NCBI RefSeq assembly: GCF_900116005.1
Contig: NZ_FOYI01000006.1
Span: 124,001-188,000, forward strand
Length of the DNA: 64,000 bases
Direction of reading: 5' to 3'
From: Poseidonocella sedimentorum
GTDB taxonomy: Bacteria > Pseudomonadota > Alphaproteobacteria > Rhodobacterales > Rhodobacteraceae
Shown: in pieces, positions 25,776 to 34,528 of the stretch
How the letters are laid out: each line of letters begins with the position of its first letter
Position numbering within the stretch: position 1 is the stretch's first letter
The notes under the pieces: model-generated
The model's database searches: none
Seen by the model: the letters and a program-made list of their open reading frames with translations, nothing else
What the model was told of the DNA's origin: nothing
Program-made: the position numbers and the translations under genes

Positions 25776-26744
25776 ATGCGCCTGCGTCTTGTCCCCGAGG
25801 AAACCAGCTGGGATTTCTTTTCCCGGATCCGGCTGTGGGTCGGCTTTTCGGTCCTGCTCCTGATCCTGTCGGCCGCGAGTTTCGCCACCCGCGGGCTGAA
25901 TTACGGGATCGACTTTCAGGGCGGCACAACGATCCGCACAGAAAGCGCGCAGGATCTTGATATCGGCGCCTATCGCGACGCGCTCGCCGCGCTTGAGCTT
26001 GGCGACATCTCGATCACCGAGGTTTTCGATCCCAGCTTCGGGCCCGACAAACACGTCGCCATGATTCGCATTCAGGCCCAGTCGGGCGAGGAAAGCGTCG
26101 GCGAGGGCCGTATCGAGGAGGTCCGCACCGCGCTTCAGAGCGTGGTCGAGGATATCCGCTTCACGGCCGTGGAATCGGTCGGCCCCAAGGTTTCGGGCGA
26201 GCTCATCAAGACCGCGGCCATCGCGGTGCTGTTGGCGATGGGGGCGGTGCTGGTCTACATCTGGCTCCGCTTCGAATGGCAGTTTGCCGTTGGCGCCGTC
26301 GTTGCGCTCGTCCATGACGTGCTCCTGACGATCGGGGTGTTTTCGGTGCTTCAGATCCGCTTCGATCTGGCCATCATCGCGGCGCTCCTGACCATCGTCG
26401 GCTACTCGCTCAACGACACCGTGGTGATCTTTGACCGGGTTCGCGAGAATCTGCGCAAATACAAGAGCCTCGCCCTGCGGGACGTGCTCAACCTTGCGAT
26501 CAACGAGACGCTGAGCCGCACCATCATGACCTCCGTCACCACGCTGATTGCGCTCATCTCGCTCATCGTTCTGGGCGGCGACGTGATCCGCGGCTTCGTC
26601 TTCGCGATGACCTGGGGCGTCATCGTCGGCACCTATTCAACCGTCTTCGTCGCCTCCGCCATCCTGTTGCGTCTGGGCGTCAAGCGCGACTGGTCCAAGC
26701 CGGACGCCAACGAGGGCAACCAGTTCGCCAACGTGGATGCCTGA
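25776..26744 (+). CDS. secF: Protein translocase subunit SecF
   Basis: 322 residues from the ATG at 25776, one base after the secD stop and with GGAGG overlapping the end of secD. First helix (LWVGFSVLLLILSAASF), then GLNYGIDFQGGTTI, a periplasmic domain, and five C-terminal helices including LTIVGYSLNDTVVIFDRVREN, the SecF counterpart of the SecD proton-path segment. Its last eight bases overlap the next gene. Confidence 0.97.
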   Translation: MRLRLVPEETSWDFFSRIRLWVGFSVLLLILSAASFATRGLNYGIDFQGGTTIRTESAQDLDIGAYRDALAALELGDISITEVFDPSFGPDKHVAMIRIQAQSGEESVGEGRIEEVRTALQSVVEDIRFTAVESVGPKVSGELIKTAAIAVLLAMGAVLVYIWLRFEWQFAVGAVVALVHDVLLTIGVFSVLQIRFDLAIIAALLTIVGYSLNDTVVIFDRVRENLRKYKSLALRDVLNLAINETLSRTIMTSVTTLIALISLIVLGGDVIRGFVFAMTWGVIVGTYSTVFVASAILLRLGVKRDWSKPDANEGNQFANVDA

Positions 26745-27492
26745 CGGGCTCGGCGCCGCCCTCGCGGCGCCGGGGCTCGGCTGGCTCGGGCTTGTCATTT
26801 TCGTGGCGGGCATCGTGCGCGGCTTCACCGGGTTCGGCACCGGGCTGATCTTCGTTCCCATCGCGGGGCTGTTCCTGCCGCCCGCCGACTGCGTGTTGAT
26901 CATGGCGCTGACCGGCCTCGGCTCGACGATAACGCTCCTGCCGGAGGCCTGGGGCCGCGCGGATCGGGCCGAGGTCTTCAGCCTCGCCATCGCCGCCAGC
27001 CTCGCCATCCCCGCCGGCCTCTGGCTCCTCACCTCGCTCAACCCCGAGACCGTCCGCTGGGCCGTCGCCCTCGTCGCCGGGCTGACGCTCCTCGGCCTCG
27101 TGTCGGGCTGGCGCTACCGGGGCCGCGTAACCGGGCCGGGCCTCGCCGGCGTTGGCTTTGCGGCGGGGCTCATCGGCGGGATGACCGGGCTCACCGGGCC
27201 GGTGGTCATCTTCTTCTACCTGGCGGGTACCGCCGCCGCCGCCAAGGTCCGCGCCAACACCGTGCTCTTTCTCGCGGTTCTCGATCTCGTCGTCGCCAGC
27301 GGGCTCTTCGTCGCGGGGCAGATGCGGGGCGAGACGCTCTGGCTCTCGGCCCTTCTGGCCGGCCCCTATCTGATCGGAACACTTGTCGGCAAGCGCCTCT
27401 TTGACCCGGCGCGCGAACGGGCCTACCGTGCTCTGGCCTATGGCCTGATCGCACTCGCGGTGCTGTCGGGCCTGCCGATCTGGGAGGGTTGA
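26737..27492 (+). CDS. TSUP family permease (TauE/SafE-like)
   Basis: 251 residues with about eight hydrophobic segments. Two TSUP half-motifs are visible: VAGIVRGFTGFGTGLIFVPI near residue 23 and FAAGLIGGMTGLTGPVVIFF in the second half. Family members export sulfite, sulfoacetate or similar organosulfur anions, but the substrate cannot be inferred here. It overlaps secF by eight bases, so it is translated from the same transcript. Confidence 0.85.
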   Translation: MPDGLGAALAAPGLGWLGLVIFVAGIVRGFTGFGTGLIFVPIAGLFLPPADCVLIMALTGLGSTITLLPEAWGRADRAEVFSLAIAASLAIPAGLWLLTSLNPETVRWAVALVAGLTLLGLVSGWRYRGRVTGPGLAGVGFAAGLIGGMTGLTGPVVIFFYLAGTAAAAKVRANTVLFLAVLDLVVASGLFVAGQMRGETLWLSALLAGPYLIGTLVGKRLFDPARERAYRALAYGLIALAVLSGLPIWEG

Positions 27493-27496
27493 GCCC

Positions 27497-27850
27497 ATGC
27501 GCCTGTCCGAAACGCATTTCCCCCAGGGCCAGCCGGTGGACGGCTACGCCCCGGGCGCCTTTCGCGTGGGCGGCGCGGTGATCTCCGGGCCGCTCCTGCT
27601 GGGGCCCTCGGGCCCGCGCGCCTGGTCCGGCCTGGCCGATCATGCGCCGCTGCTCGCACTCGCGGCGGAAGCCGACATCCTGCTCCTCGGGATCGGCGCC
27701 GAGAGCGGCCCGCCGCCGCGGGCGTTGCAAGACGCGCTGGAGGCCACTGGCCTCGGCGTGGAAGACATGGCCACGCCGCCCGCCTGCCGGACCTACAACG
27801 TCCTGCTGGCAGAGGGCCGGCGCGTCGCGCTCGCCGCGCTCCCGGTCTGA
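27497..27850 (+). CDS. Mth938-like domain protein
   Basis: 117 residues. The pattern [19 protein letters not shown], then [20 protein letters not shown], then [20 protein letters not shown] and [17 protein letters not shown] matches the Mth938/NDUFAF3 family (DUF498). The mitochondrial homologue assists complex I assembly; the bacterial role is unknown. Its place after secDF and before ccmA is typical in Rhodobacterales. Confidence 0.85.
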   Translation: MRLSETHFPQGQPVDGYAPGAFRVGGAVISGPLLLGPSGPRAWSGLADHAPLLALAAEADILLLGIGAESGPPPRALQDALEATGLGVEDMATPPACRTYNVLLAEGRRVALAALPV

Positions 27851-27894
27851 GATGGCGCTTTTCGGGTCCGGCGGAATCGGCTAGGCGGGACGGC

Positions 27895-28512
27895 ATGGAC
27901 CTCAAGGTTTCGGATCTTTCGGTCGCGCGCGGCGGCCGCACCCTGCTCGAGACGGTCGGGTTTCGCGTCGCGGCGGGCCGGGCGCTTGCCCTGCGCGGGC
28001 CCAACGGGATCGGCAAGACCTCGCTGCTGCGCGTTTTGGCCGGGTTGCAGCCGCCGCGGACGGGCCGGGTCGATCCCGGGCCGGACGCGATCGCCTATGC
28101 CGCCCATGCCGATGGCATCAAGCCGAGCCTCACCGTCGCCGAGAACCTGCGCTTCTGGGCCCGCGTCTTCGGCGGCCCCGACATCTCCACCGCGCTGGAG
28201 GCCTACGCGCTGGCCCCGCTCGCGTCCCGCCCCGCGGCCTATCTCTCGGCGGGGCAGAAACGGCGGCTGGGGCTCGCCCGCCTGCTGGTGACCAACCGGC
28301 CCGTCTGGGTGCTCGACGAGCCCACCGTCTCGCTCGACCGCGACGCCGTCGCGCTCTTCGCCGAGTCCGTGCGCCAGCATCTCTCGCAAGGCGGGCTCGC
28401 GGTGATCGCGACCCACGTGGACCTCGGCCTCGACGCCGAGACGCTCGATATCACCCCGTTCCGGCCGGCGCGCCCGCGCATCGATCCGGGCTTTGACGAG
28501 GCCTTCGCATGA
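27895..28512 (+). CDS. ccmA: Haem exporter ATP-binding protein CcmA
   Basis: 205 residues. Walker [11 protein letters not shown], a signature [16 protein letters not shown] and Walker [15 protein letters not shown] are all intact. With CcmB and CcmC it forms the complex that releases haem-loaded CcmE for cytochrome c maturation. Its stop overlaps the ccmB start by four bases. Confidence 0.95.
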   Translation: MDLKVSDLSVARGGRTLLETVGFRVAAGRALALRGPNGIGKTSLLRVLAGLQPPRTGRVDPGPDAIAYAAHADGIKPSLTVAENLRFWARVFGGPDISTALEAYALAPLASRPAAYLSAGQKRRLGLARLLVTNRPVWVLDEPTVSLDRDAVALFAESVRQHLSQGGLAVIATHVDLGLDAETLDITPFRPARPRIDPGFDEAFA

Positions 28513-29165
28513 TCGCGCTGCTGCTGCGGGATTTGCGCCTCGCGGTGCGCGCGGGCGGGGGCTTCGGCCTTGCCATCGCCTTTTTCCTGATCGTGGTGAC
28601 GCTGGTGCCGCTCGGCGTCGGCCCGGCCTCGGGCCTCCTGGAAGAGATCGCGCCCGGCATCCTCTGGATCGCCGCACTCCTTGCCTCGCTCCTGTCGCTC
28701 GACCGCATCTTCGCGCTTGATTTCGACGATGGCTCGCTCGACCTTCTGGCCACCGCCCCGCTCCCGCTCGAAGGGCTCGTGGCGATCAAGGCGCTCGCCC
28801 ACTGGATCACCACCGGCCTCGCCCTGTCGCTCGCGGCGCTGCTGCTCGCGCCGCTCCTCGCGCTTCCCGCGTCCGCCTATCTCTGGCTGCTGCTCTCGCT
28901 CCTTCTGGGCACGCCGGCGCTCAGCATGATCGGGGCCTTCGGCGCCGCGCTTACGGTTGGCCTGCGCCGGGGCGGGTTGTTGCTGTCGCTGCTGGTCCTG
29001 CCCTTCTACGTCCCCGTCCTCATCTTAGGCGCAGAGACCGTCCGCCGGGGCGCCCAAGGCCTCGATCCCACCACGCCGCTTCTCCTGCTCGCCGCCCTCT
29101 CCTGCGGCACGATCGCGCTTTTGCCATTTGCTTCCGCCGCGGTCTTGCGTATCAACCTGCGCTGA
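28509..29165 (+). CDS. ccmB: Haem exporter membrane protein CcmB
   Basis: 218 residues with six hydrophobic segments. Family pattern: [20 protein letters not shown] at the N-terminus, then [20 protein letters not shown] and [20 protein letters not shown]. It is the permease partner of CcmA. ATGA overlap with ccmA couples translation. Confidence 0.94.
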   Translation: MIALLLRDLRLAVRAGGGFGLAIAFFLIVVTLVPLGVGPASGLLEEIAPGILWIAALLASLLSLDRIFALDFDDGSLDLLATAPLPLEGLVAIKALAHWITTGLALSLAALLLAPLLALPASAYLWLLLSLLLGTPALSMIGAFGAALTVGLRRGGLLLSLLVLPFYVPVLILGAETVRRGAQGLDPTTPLLLLAALSCGTIALLPFASAAVLRINLR

Positions 29166-29182
29166 ACCATGTGGGGTGGGTG

Positions 29183-29914
29183 ATGGCGTCGCTCTGGGAA
29201 TATGCAAATCCGCGCAAGTTCATGGCGCTGTCCGGGGGGCTCCTGCCTTGGGTCTCGGCGGGCGCGGCGCTTTGCCTCGTGGTGGGACTCGTCTGGGGCT
29301 TCTTCTTTACCCCCGATGACTACCGTCAGGGTTCTACCGTCAAGATCATCTACCTGCACGTCCCCTCGGCGCTCATGGCGATCAACGCCTGGTTCATGAT
29401 GCTCGTCGCCTCGCTGATCTGGCTCATCCGGCGGCATCATGTAAGCGCGCTCGCCGCCAAGGCCGCCGCACCCGTGGGCGCCGTCATGACGCTGATCGCA
29501 CTGGTAACCGGCGCCTTCTGGGGGCAGCCGATGTGGGGGACGTGGTGGGCCTGGGATCCCCGGCTGACCTCCTTCCTCATCCTGTTTCTGTTCTATCTCG
29601 GCTACATGGCGCTCTGGTCGGCCATCGAAAACGATGACACCGCCGCGGACCTGACCTCCGTGCTCTGCCTCGTCGGGACTGTCTTCGCCGTGCTGAGCCG
29701 CTATGCGGTCAACTTCTGGAACCAGGGCTTGCACCAGGGCGCGTCGCTCAGCCTCGACAAGGAGGAAAACGTGGCCGACATCTTCTATTTCCCGCTGCTT
29801 GTGGCCATCGCCGGGTTCGTCTTGCTGTTCGTCGCGCTCGTCCTGCTGCGGACCCGGACCGAGATCCGCCTGCGGCGAATGCGTGCGCTCGTGATGCGGG
29901 AGCAGATCTCATGA
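29183..29914 (+). CDS. ccmC: Haem-handling protein CcmC
   Basis: About 243 residues, six hydrophobic segments. CcmC presents haem to the chaperone CcmE on the periplasmic side. The tryptophan-rich haem-binding motif WGQPMWGTWWAWDPRLTS is intact; His residues in IIYLHVPSA and NQGLHQGASL fit the two axial ligands. Start is probably the ATG at 29183; upstream in-frame GTG codons (29171, 29180) are alternatives. Its stop shares bases with the ccmD start (ATGATG). Confidence 0.95.
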   Translation: MASLWEYANPRKFMALSGGLLPWVSAGAALCLVVGLVWGFFFTPDDYRQGSTVKIIYLHVPSALMAINAWFMMLVASLIWLIRRHHVSALAAKAAAPVGAVMTLIALVTGAFWGQPMWGTWWAWDPRLTSFLILFLFYLGYMALWSAIENDDTAADLTSVLCLVGTVFAVLSRYAVNFWNQGLHQGASLSLDKEENVADIFYFPLLVAIAGFVLLFVALVLLRTRTEIRLRRMRALVMREQIS

Positions 29915-30075
29915 TGCCGGAGCTTGGAAAATACGCTGAGACCGTCCTCGGGGCCTACGCTGCGAGTTTTGCGCTTCTCGCGCTGCTCGTCGGGGCGAGC
30001 CTGTGGCAAGCGCGCCGGGCGCGCCGGGCGCTGGATGAGGTCGAGAAACGGGAAAGAGCGCGCCATGCGGATTAG
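29911..30075 (+). CDS. ccmD: Haem exporter small protein CcmD
   Basis: 54 residues, an easily missed small gene between ccmC and ccmG. One transmembrane helix (GAYAASFALLALLVGASLW) is preceded by MMPELGKYAE and followed by a basic tail (QARRARRALDEVEKRERARH), the normal CcmD shape. CcmD holds CcmE with CcmABC. It overlaps ccmC by four bases and ccmG by eleven. Start may be the first or second Met (29911 or 29914). Confidence 0.9.
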   Translation: MMPELGKYAETVLGAYAASFALLALLVGASLWQARRARRALDEVEKRERARHAD

Positions 30076-30619
30076 CCCCCTGACCCTGCTGCCGCCCGCA
30101 ATTTTTGCCGGGCTTGCCGCGATGTTCTACATCGGGATGCAGCGGGAGGACCCCAGTGCATTGCCCTCGATGTTCGTCGGCGCCGAGGCGCCCGCTCTGA
30201 CCGAGGCGACATTGCCCGGCTACCCCGGATTTCCAGCCGCTGCGCTGCGCGCGGGCGAGGTCACGGTGATCAACTTCTGGGCCAGCTGGTGCCCGCCCTG
30301 CCGCGCCGAACACCCCACGCTCCTGCGCCTCGCCGATCAGGGCATCGCGCTCTATGGCGTGAACTTCAAGGACACCAGCGATCAGGCCGTGGCCTACCTG
30401 CGTGATGCCAGCAACCCGTTTCGCGGCATCGCCTTCGATCCGGCGGGCCGGACGGCGATTGACTGGGGTGTGACCGCGCCGCCCGAGACCTTCATCGTCG
30501 GGCCGGACGGCACCGTGCTCTACCGCTTCATCGGCCCGCTGGTGGGCAGCGATTACGAGCAGCGGTTCCTGCCGGAGCTTGAAAAGGCGCTGGCGAGTGC
30601 GCGGGGCGGCGAAAGCTGA
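30065..30619 (+). CDS. ccmG: Thiol:disulfide oxidoreductase CcmG/DsbE
   Basis: 184 residues. An N-terminal anchor (LTLLPPAIFAGLAAMFYIG) holds a periplasmic thioredoxin fold. The redox motif WCPPC is in INFWASWCPPCRAEHPTL; GVNFKDTSDQAVAYL and the cis-proline segment GVTAPPETFIVGPDG are typical. CcmG keeps apocytochrome c cysteines reduced for haem attachment. It starts inside ccmD and ends directly against the convergent dsbB-like gene. Confidence 0.95.
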   Translation: MRISPLTLLPPAIFAGLAAMFYIGMQREDPSALPSMFVGAEAPALTEATLPGYPGFPAAALRAGEVTVINFWASWCPPCRAEHPTLLRLADQGIALYGVNFKDTSDQAVAYLRDASNPFRGIAFDPAGRTAIDWGVTAPPETFIVGPDGTVLYRFIGPLVGSDYEQRFLPELEKALASARGGES

Positions 30620-31084
30620 TCAGCCGCGCCGCGTGGCCGCATAGGCCCAGAGCGCGGCGACGGCGAGGCTCGCGAGCATGTTCCAGCTGGCCATCGACAG
30701 GGTGAACAGCTCCCACGGCACCTCATCACAGCGCACAATGGGCGCGGCGGTGATCCGGTCGAACAGCTCGTCGGGCGTCAAGGCGCCCACATCGCTTGCC
30801 CCGGTGCAGGTGGTCGGCCCTTCCCACCAGCCACGCTCGACACCGGTGTGATAGAGCCCGATGCCCGCAGTGGCGAGCGCCGCAGCCATCCCCGCCAGCG
30901 GGAGCAGTCGCCCGCCGAAGAGGAGCGCAAGCGGGGCAATCAGGATCGCGGCCCCATGCGGCCAGCGTTGCCAGAGGCAGAGCTTGCACGGCGCGAGCCC
31001 ACCCAGATGCTGAAACGCGAGGGCGCCAAGCAATAGCGCGGCCGAGCCGCCGGCGGCCAGAAGGATCGAAGTCGTGCGTGTCAT
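30620..31084 (-). CDS. dsbB: Disulfide bond formation protein DsbB-like
   Basis: 154 residues with four hydrophobic segments. The first Cys pair is CKLCLWQRWPH, the DsbB signature near the quinone site. A second pair in the periplasmic loop is CTGASD and, further on, IVRCDEVPW. DsbB reoxidises DsbA with quinone. Its ATG overlaps the stop of the upstream DedA-like gene by four bases, so the two are one operon; no dsbA is nearby. Confidence 0.88.
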   Translation of the reverse strand: MTRTTSILLAAGGSAALLLGALAFQHLGGLAPCKLCLWQRWPHGAAILIAPLALLFGGRLLPLAGMAAALATAGIGLYHTGVERGWWEGPTTCTGASDVGALTPDELFDRITAAPIVRCDEVPWELFTLSMASWNMLASLAVAALWAYAATRRG

Positions 31085-31659
31085 ATCATTTTCACCGCGT
31101 AAAAGCCGCCCAGGAGGGCGAGGACGAAGAGTGTGAACATGAGGCCGAGCCGCTTTTCGATGAAGTCCCGGATCGGCGCGCCGAATTTCCACAACAGTCC
31201 CGCCACGATGAAGAACCGCAGGCCCCGCGCGAGGATCGATGTGGCGAAGAATGTCAGAAGCGGCATGCCGGTCCAGCCGGACATGATCGTGATGACCTTG
31301 TAGGGGAAGGGCGTGATGCCCGCGACGAGCACGGCCCAGAAGCCGAAATCGTTGAACCGGGTGTTGAAGGCCGCCATCGCGTCGCCCTTGCCGAGCGCCT
31401 CCAGGATGGGCGCGCCGATCGCCTCGTAAAAGAACGCGCCGATCATGTAGCCCAAGAGCCCGCCGAGCACCGAGGCGACCAGCGCCACCCCGGCGATGAG
31501 CCAGGCCTTGGAGGGCCGGGCGAGGATCATCGGGATCATGATGATGTCGGGCGGGATCGGAAAGAAGGAGCTTTCGATGAAGGCCACGGCGGCGAGCGCC
31601 CAAAGGCTCCGGGGATGATGCGCGAGGCGCAGCGTCCAATCGTAAAGGGCTCGGATCAT
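31081..31659 (-). CDS. DedA/YqaA-type membrane protein
   Basis: 192 residues. VTT (SNARE-associated) family: FIESSFFPIPPDIIMIPMIL, the glycine-rich VLGGLLGYMIGAFFYEAIG, and FVAGITPFPYKVITIMSG-like segment with conserved Pro and Lys. Related DedA proteins support membrane potential and lipid flipping. Acts in the inner membrane; substrate unknown. Co-transcribed with the dsbB-like gene. Confidence 0.85.
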   Translation of the reverse strand: MIRALYDWTLRLAHHPRSLWALAAVAFIESSFFPIPPDIIMIPMILARPSKAWLIAGVALVASVLGGLLGYMIGAFFYEAIGAPILEALGKGDAMAAFNTRFNDFGFWAVLVAGITPFPYKVITIMSGWTGMPLLTFFATSILARGLRFFIVAGLLWKFGAPIRDFIEKRLGLMFTLFVLALLGGFYAVKMI

Positions 31660-31844
31660 GCGGGCGTCCTGTCCGGTGGTCTTGGGGGGAATCGCCCCGT
31701 TCCCTTGCTCATAGCGCGCGCGGGCCGGGATGACACGCCCCGAGCGCGCCTTTCGGCCCAGCTTGCGTTTGGGCCCGCACCTTGGGTAAAGACGCCGGGC
31801 GCGGGCGGCGGGTCCCGCCCGGCCGGGACGAGGGCAGGCGAGAG

Positions 31845-32429
31845 ATGGGGCTGGCGGTAGCGGCGGAGCGCCGGGTGGGGCGGGCGATGTTCGCTCTCGC
31901 GCGGCTGATGGCCTGGGGCGGGGGGCTTTTGCTCTGCGCGCTGGCCCTCATGACGGTTGTCTCCATCACCGGCCGGCGGCTCGATGGGCTCGGCCTCGGG
32001 CCGATCCCGGGCGACTATGAGCTTGTCGCCAACGGCGCCGCCATCGCGATCTTTTCCTTCCTCCCCTGGTGCCAGCTCACCCGCGGGCACGTCAGCGTCG
32101 ATATCCTCACCCGCCGCCTGCCGCCGCGCTGGAACGCCGCCTTCGGCCTTCTGGGGGATGCGCTGATCGCCGTCGCGAGCCTCGCGATGCTGCGCCAGTT
32201 CTGGCTCGGGTTCGCCCAGAAATTCCCCTACGGCAGCGACGCGCAACGCGCGTGGCTCGGCATGGGCTACCGGCCGTTTTTTCCCGAGACGACCTATGAG
32301 CTCCAGATCCCGGTATGGATCCTGCACCTTGCCGCCTTTGGCGGGCTCGCCCTCTTTTGCCTCGTATCGCTCTACACCGTCTGGCGCGGGATCAACTGGG
32401 TGCTCGCGGGCGAGGAGGCGGCGCTGTGA
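31845..32429 (+). CDS. dctQ: TRAP transporter small permease
   Basis: 194 residues, four hydrophobic segments. DctQ-type pattern: LMTVVSITGRRLDGLGLGPI, then GDYELVANGAAIAIFSFLPW and CQLTRGHVSVDILTRRLPPR. It is the small membrane subunit of a sodium-driven uptake system for organic acids. The ATG at 31845 follows GGCGAGAG; 31887 is an alternative. The dctM start overlaps its stop (GTGA). No substrate-binding DctP gene is adjacent, so the substrate cannot be predicted. Confidence 0.88.
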   Translation: MGLAVAAERRVGRAMFALARLMAWGGGLLLCALALMTVVSITGRRLDGLGLGPIPGDYELVANGAAIAIFSFLPWCQLTRGHVSVDILTRRLPPRWNAAFGLLGDALIAVASLAMLRQFWLGFAQKFPYGSDAQRAWLGMGYRPFFPETTYELQIPVWILHLAAFGGLALFCLVSLYTVWRGINWVLAGEEAAL

Positions 32430-33778
32430 CCGGGCTTGCGCTCGCCCTGACGGCGCTCGGGCTGATGCTCGGCGCGGTGTTCCTTCGGGTGCCGATTGCC
32501 ATCGCGATGGGGCTCACCGGTTTTTTCGGCACATGGGCCGTGCTCGGGAGCGCCAATGCGCCGCTCGCCCAGCTCAAGGCGCTGCCCTACGACACCTTCT
32601 CCAACCCGAGTCTGTCGATCATCCCGCTCTTCCTGCTCATGGGCCAGTTCGCGACACGCACCGGCATGAGCGCCGCGCTCTTCCGCGCCGCCGCCGATTG
32701 GCTGGGGCATCGCAAGGGCGGCATGGCGATGGCGAGCGTGGGGGCCTGCGCGGGGTTCGGCGCGATCTGCGGCTCCTCGCTCGCGACCGCTTCGACCATG
32801 GGGCAGGTGGCCTTGCCGGAGATGCGCGCCCGCGGCTATTCCGATGCGCTCTCCACGGGCGTTCTCGCCGCGGGTGGCACGCTGGGCATCCTCATACCGC
32901 CGTCGATCATCCTCGTGATTTACGCGATCATCGCCGAGCAGAACATCGTCAAGATGTTCATGGCCGCGATCATTCCCGGCCTTCTGGCCGCGCTCGGCTA
33001 CCTGCTGACCGTCGCGGTCTACGTCCGCCTCCGCCCCGATGCGGCGCGGGCCGAGCCGCGCAAACCCTATCGCGCACGTCTGCGGACGCTCATCGCCACA
33101 TGGCCGGTGATCGTCATTTTCGGCCTGACCATGGGCGGGATCGTGGGCGACTGGAACTGGGCCAAACCGGGCGCGCAGGCGCTCTTTACCCCCAACGAGG
33201 CCGCCGCGTTCGGCGCCGTCGCCACCGCGCTCTACGGGCTCGCGGCCCGGCGGCTCACGGTCGCGGGCGTCCTCGCCTCGGTGCTGGAGACGGCCAAGGC
33301 CACGGCGATGATCTTCTTCATCCTCCTGGGCGCCGAGGTGCTCAAAGGCTTCCTCGCGCTCACCCGCACGCCCGATTTGCTCGCGCAATGGGTCCTCACC
33401 GAGGGGTTCGGGCCCTACACCGTGCTCCTGATCATGCTGCTCGCCTATCTCGCCTTCGGCTGCCTGATGGACAGCCTGTCGATGATCCTGCTCACTGTGC
33501 CGATCTTCCTGCCGATCATCGCCGTGCTCGACTTCGGGCTCACCCCCGAACAGACGGCGATCTGGTTCGGGATCATCGCGCTTATCGTGGTGGAGGTCGG
33601 GCTGATCACGCCGCCGGTGGGGATGAACCTTTTCATCATCAACGGGGTCGCGGGCGATATCCCGATGGGGCGGACCTATCGCGGCGTGCTGCCCTTCATC
33701 TGCGCCGATATCCTGCGGGTGATCCTGCTGGTGAGTTTCCCGGCGATTTCGCTCTGGCTGGTGGGCGCGCTCTTCTGA
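32426..33778 (+). CDS. dctM: TRAP transporter large permease
   Basis: 450 residues, about 11-12 hydrophobic segments, starting with GTG at 32426. DctM features: PIAIAMGLTGFFGTW, LFLLMGQFATRTGMSAALFR, GFGAICGSSLATASTMGQVA, and GGTLGILIPPSIILVIYAII. A long cytoplasmic loop (RPDAARAEPRKPYRARLRTL) divides the halves, and TPPVGMNLFIINGVAGD is near the end. It is the ion-coupled translocator. The stop codon lies in a 14-bp tandem duplication. Confidence 0.9.
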   Translation: MTGLALALTALGLMLGAVFLRVPIAIAMGLTGFFGTWAVLGSANAPLAQLKALPYDTFSNPSLSIIPLFLLMGQFATRTGMSAALFRAAADWLGHRKGGMAMASVGACAGFGAICGSSLATASTMGQVALPEMRARGYSDALSTGVLAAGGTLGILIPPSIILVIYAIIAEQNIVKMFMAAIIPGLLAALGYLLTVAVYVRLRPDAARAEPRKPYRARLRTLIATWPVIVIFGLTMGGIVGDWNWAKPGAQALFTPNEAAAFGAVATALYGLAARRLTVAGVLASVLETAKATAMIFFILLGAEVLKGFLALTRTPDLLAQWVLTEGFGPYTVLLIMLLAYLAFGCLMDSLSMILLTVPIFLPIIAVLDFGLTPEQTAIWFGIIALIVVEVGLITPPVGMNLFIINGVAGDIPMGRTYRGVLPFICADILRVILLVSFPAISLWLVGALF

Positions 33779-33797
33779 TGGGGCTCTTCTGATGGGG
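33770..33797. repeat. 14-bp perfect tandem duplication over the dctM stop
   Basis: CTCTTCTGATGGGG occurs at 33770-33783 and again at 33784-33797. The first copy includes the dctM stop TGA at 33776-33778, and the second supplies an out-of-frame copy. It probably arose by slippage and does not alter the protein. Confidence 0.85.
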
Positions 33798-33798
33798 C

Positions 33799-34128
33799 TC
33801 AGCGGACGCGTTTGAGCTCGACCCGGGGCGCCGCGTCGCCGGAAATCGGATGGCTGCCCATGGTGATCATGTCGCCTTCCTGAATGTCGGCGCCGGGGTG
33901 AGTGGGCATGTGGGCGCGCAGGGTGAGGCCCGAGGCGTCTCCCTCGACCTCGATCTCGAAGGGCAGGGCGGTCTGGGCAAGATCCCCCTGGGGGACCGGA
34001 ATCCGCGCTTCGGCCCGGCGGACCGCATCGGCCCCGACACGGCGGGTGTCCTCCACATAAAGGTGAATGTCGCGATAGGGCGCCTCGGCGTCCGGATCGG
34101 TGAAGGTCAATGTGCCGGAAAGGATCAC
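33799..34128 (-). CDS. YbaY/YscW-like beta-sandwich protein (putative)
   Basis: 109 residues from a GTG at 34128, with AAGGAG seven bases upstream. The pattern ILSGTLTFTDPDAEAPYRDI, then HLYVEDTRRVGADAVRRAEA, then IPVPQGDLAQTALPFEIEVE resembles the YbaY/YscW-type domain of small beta-sandwich proteins. It has no signal peptide or lipobox, unlike YbaY. It is the last gene of the minus-strand astacin cassette, 79 bases after the acidic protein. The family assignment is by eye and tentative. Confidence 0.5.
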   Translation of the reverse strand: MILSGTLTFTDPDAEAPYRDIHLYVEDTRRVGADAVRRAEARIPVPQGDLAQTALPFEIEVEGDASGLTLRAHMPTHPGADIQEGDMITMGSHPISGDAAPRVELKRVR

Positions 34129-34207
34129 GCGCGGGCTCCTTGATGTGTCTCGTGACGCTCCGGGCCCGATCGCCGGGCCCGGAGCATTTGGGTTTGGGTG
34201 CTGCGCC

Positions 34208-34507
34208 CTAGACCTCGGGCGGCATCGGCTCGCCGTCATCTTCGGCGTCGCCTGCGTCCTCGTCAATCCCGGGGCCGCTATCGCCGTCGCCCGCGTCATC
34301 GACCGGGGGCGGGGCCATGGCGGCATCGGCCTCCGCGCCGCTCGCCGCGTCACCCGAGACCTCGGGCGGTGCGGCCTGCGCCGCGTCCTCGTCCTCCATG
34401 TCGCCCGAGACGGGCGGCGGCGGCAGGGCGTCCTCGGCGATCGCGGCGCTGGCAATCGCCGCCGCCCCCCCGCCGACCTGAACGGTCACTGTGATCGGAT
34501 CTGTCAT
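34208..34507 (-). CDS. Acidic Pro/Ala-rich small protein of the astacin cassette
   Basis: 99 residues, GGAGG before its ATG. After a short N-terminus (MTDPITVTVQVGGGAAAIAS) the chain is low-complexity and strongly acidic, with three degenerate repeats of about 20 residues built on PPxVSGD (PPPPVSGDMEDED, APPEVSGDAASGAE, APPPVDDAGDGD). Likely disordered; no Lys or Arg is visible. No family recognised. The strong ribosome site and conserved spacing (21 bases after the preceding gene) suggest a real gene of the operon. Confidence 0.6.
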   Translation of the reverse strand: MTDPITVTVQVGGGAAAIASAAIAEDALPPPPVSGDMEDEDAAQAAPPEVSGDAASGAEADAAMAPPPVDDAGDGDSGPGIDEDAGDAEDDGEPMPPEV

Positions 34508-34528
34508 GTCATATCCTCCTCGAGGCGC

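Noticed and set aside
23561-25888. Minus-strand open frame opposite yajC-secD
   Set aside because: Translation is Asp/Gly/Ala/His-rich without motifs; secD and yajC on the plus strand explain the DNA.
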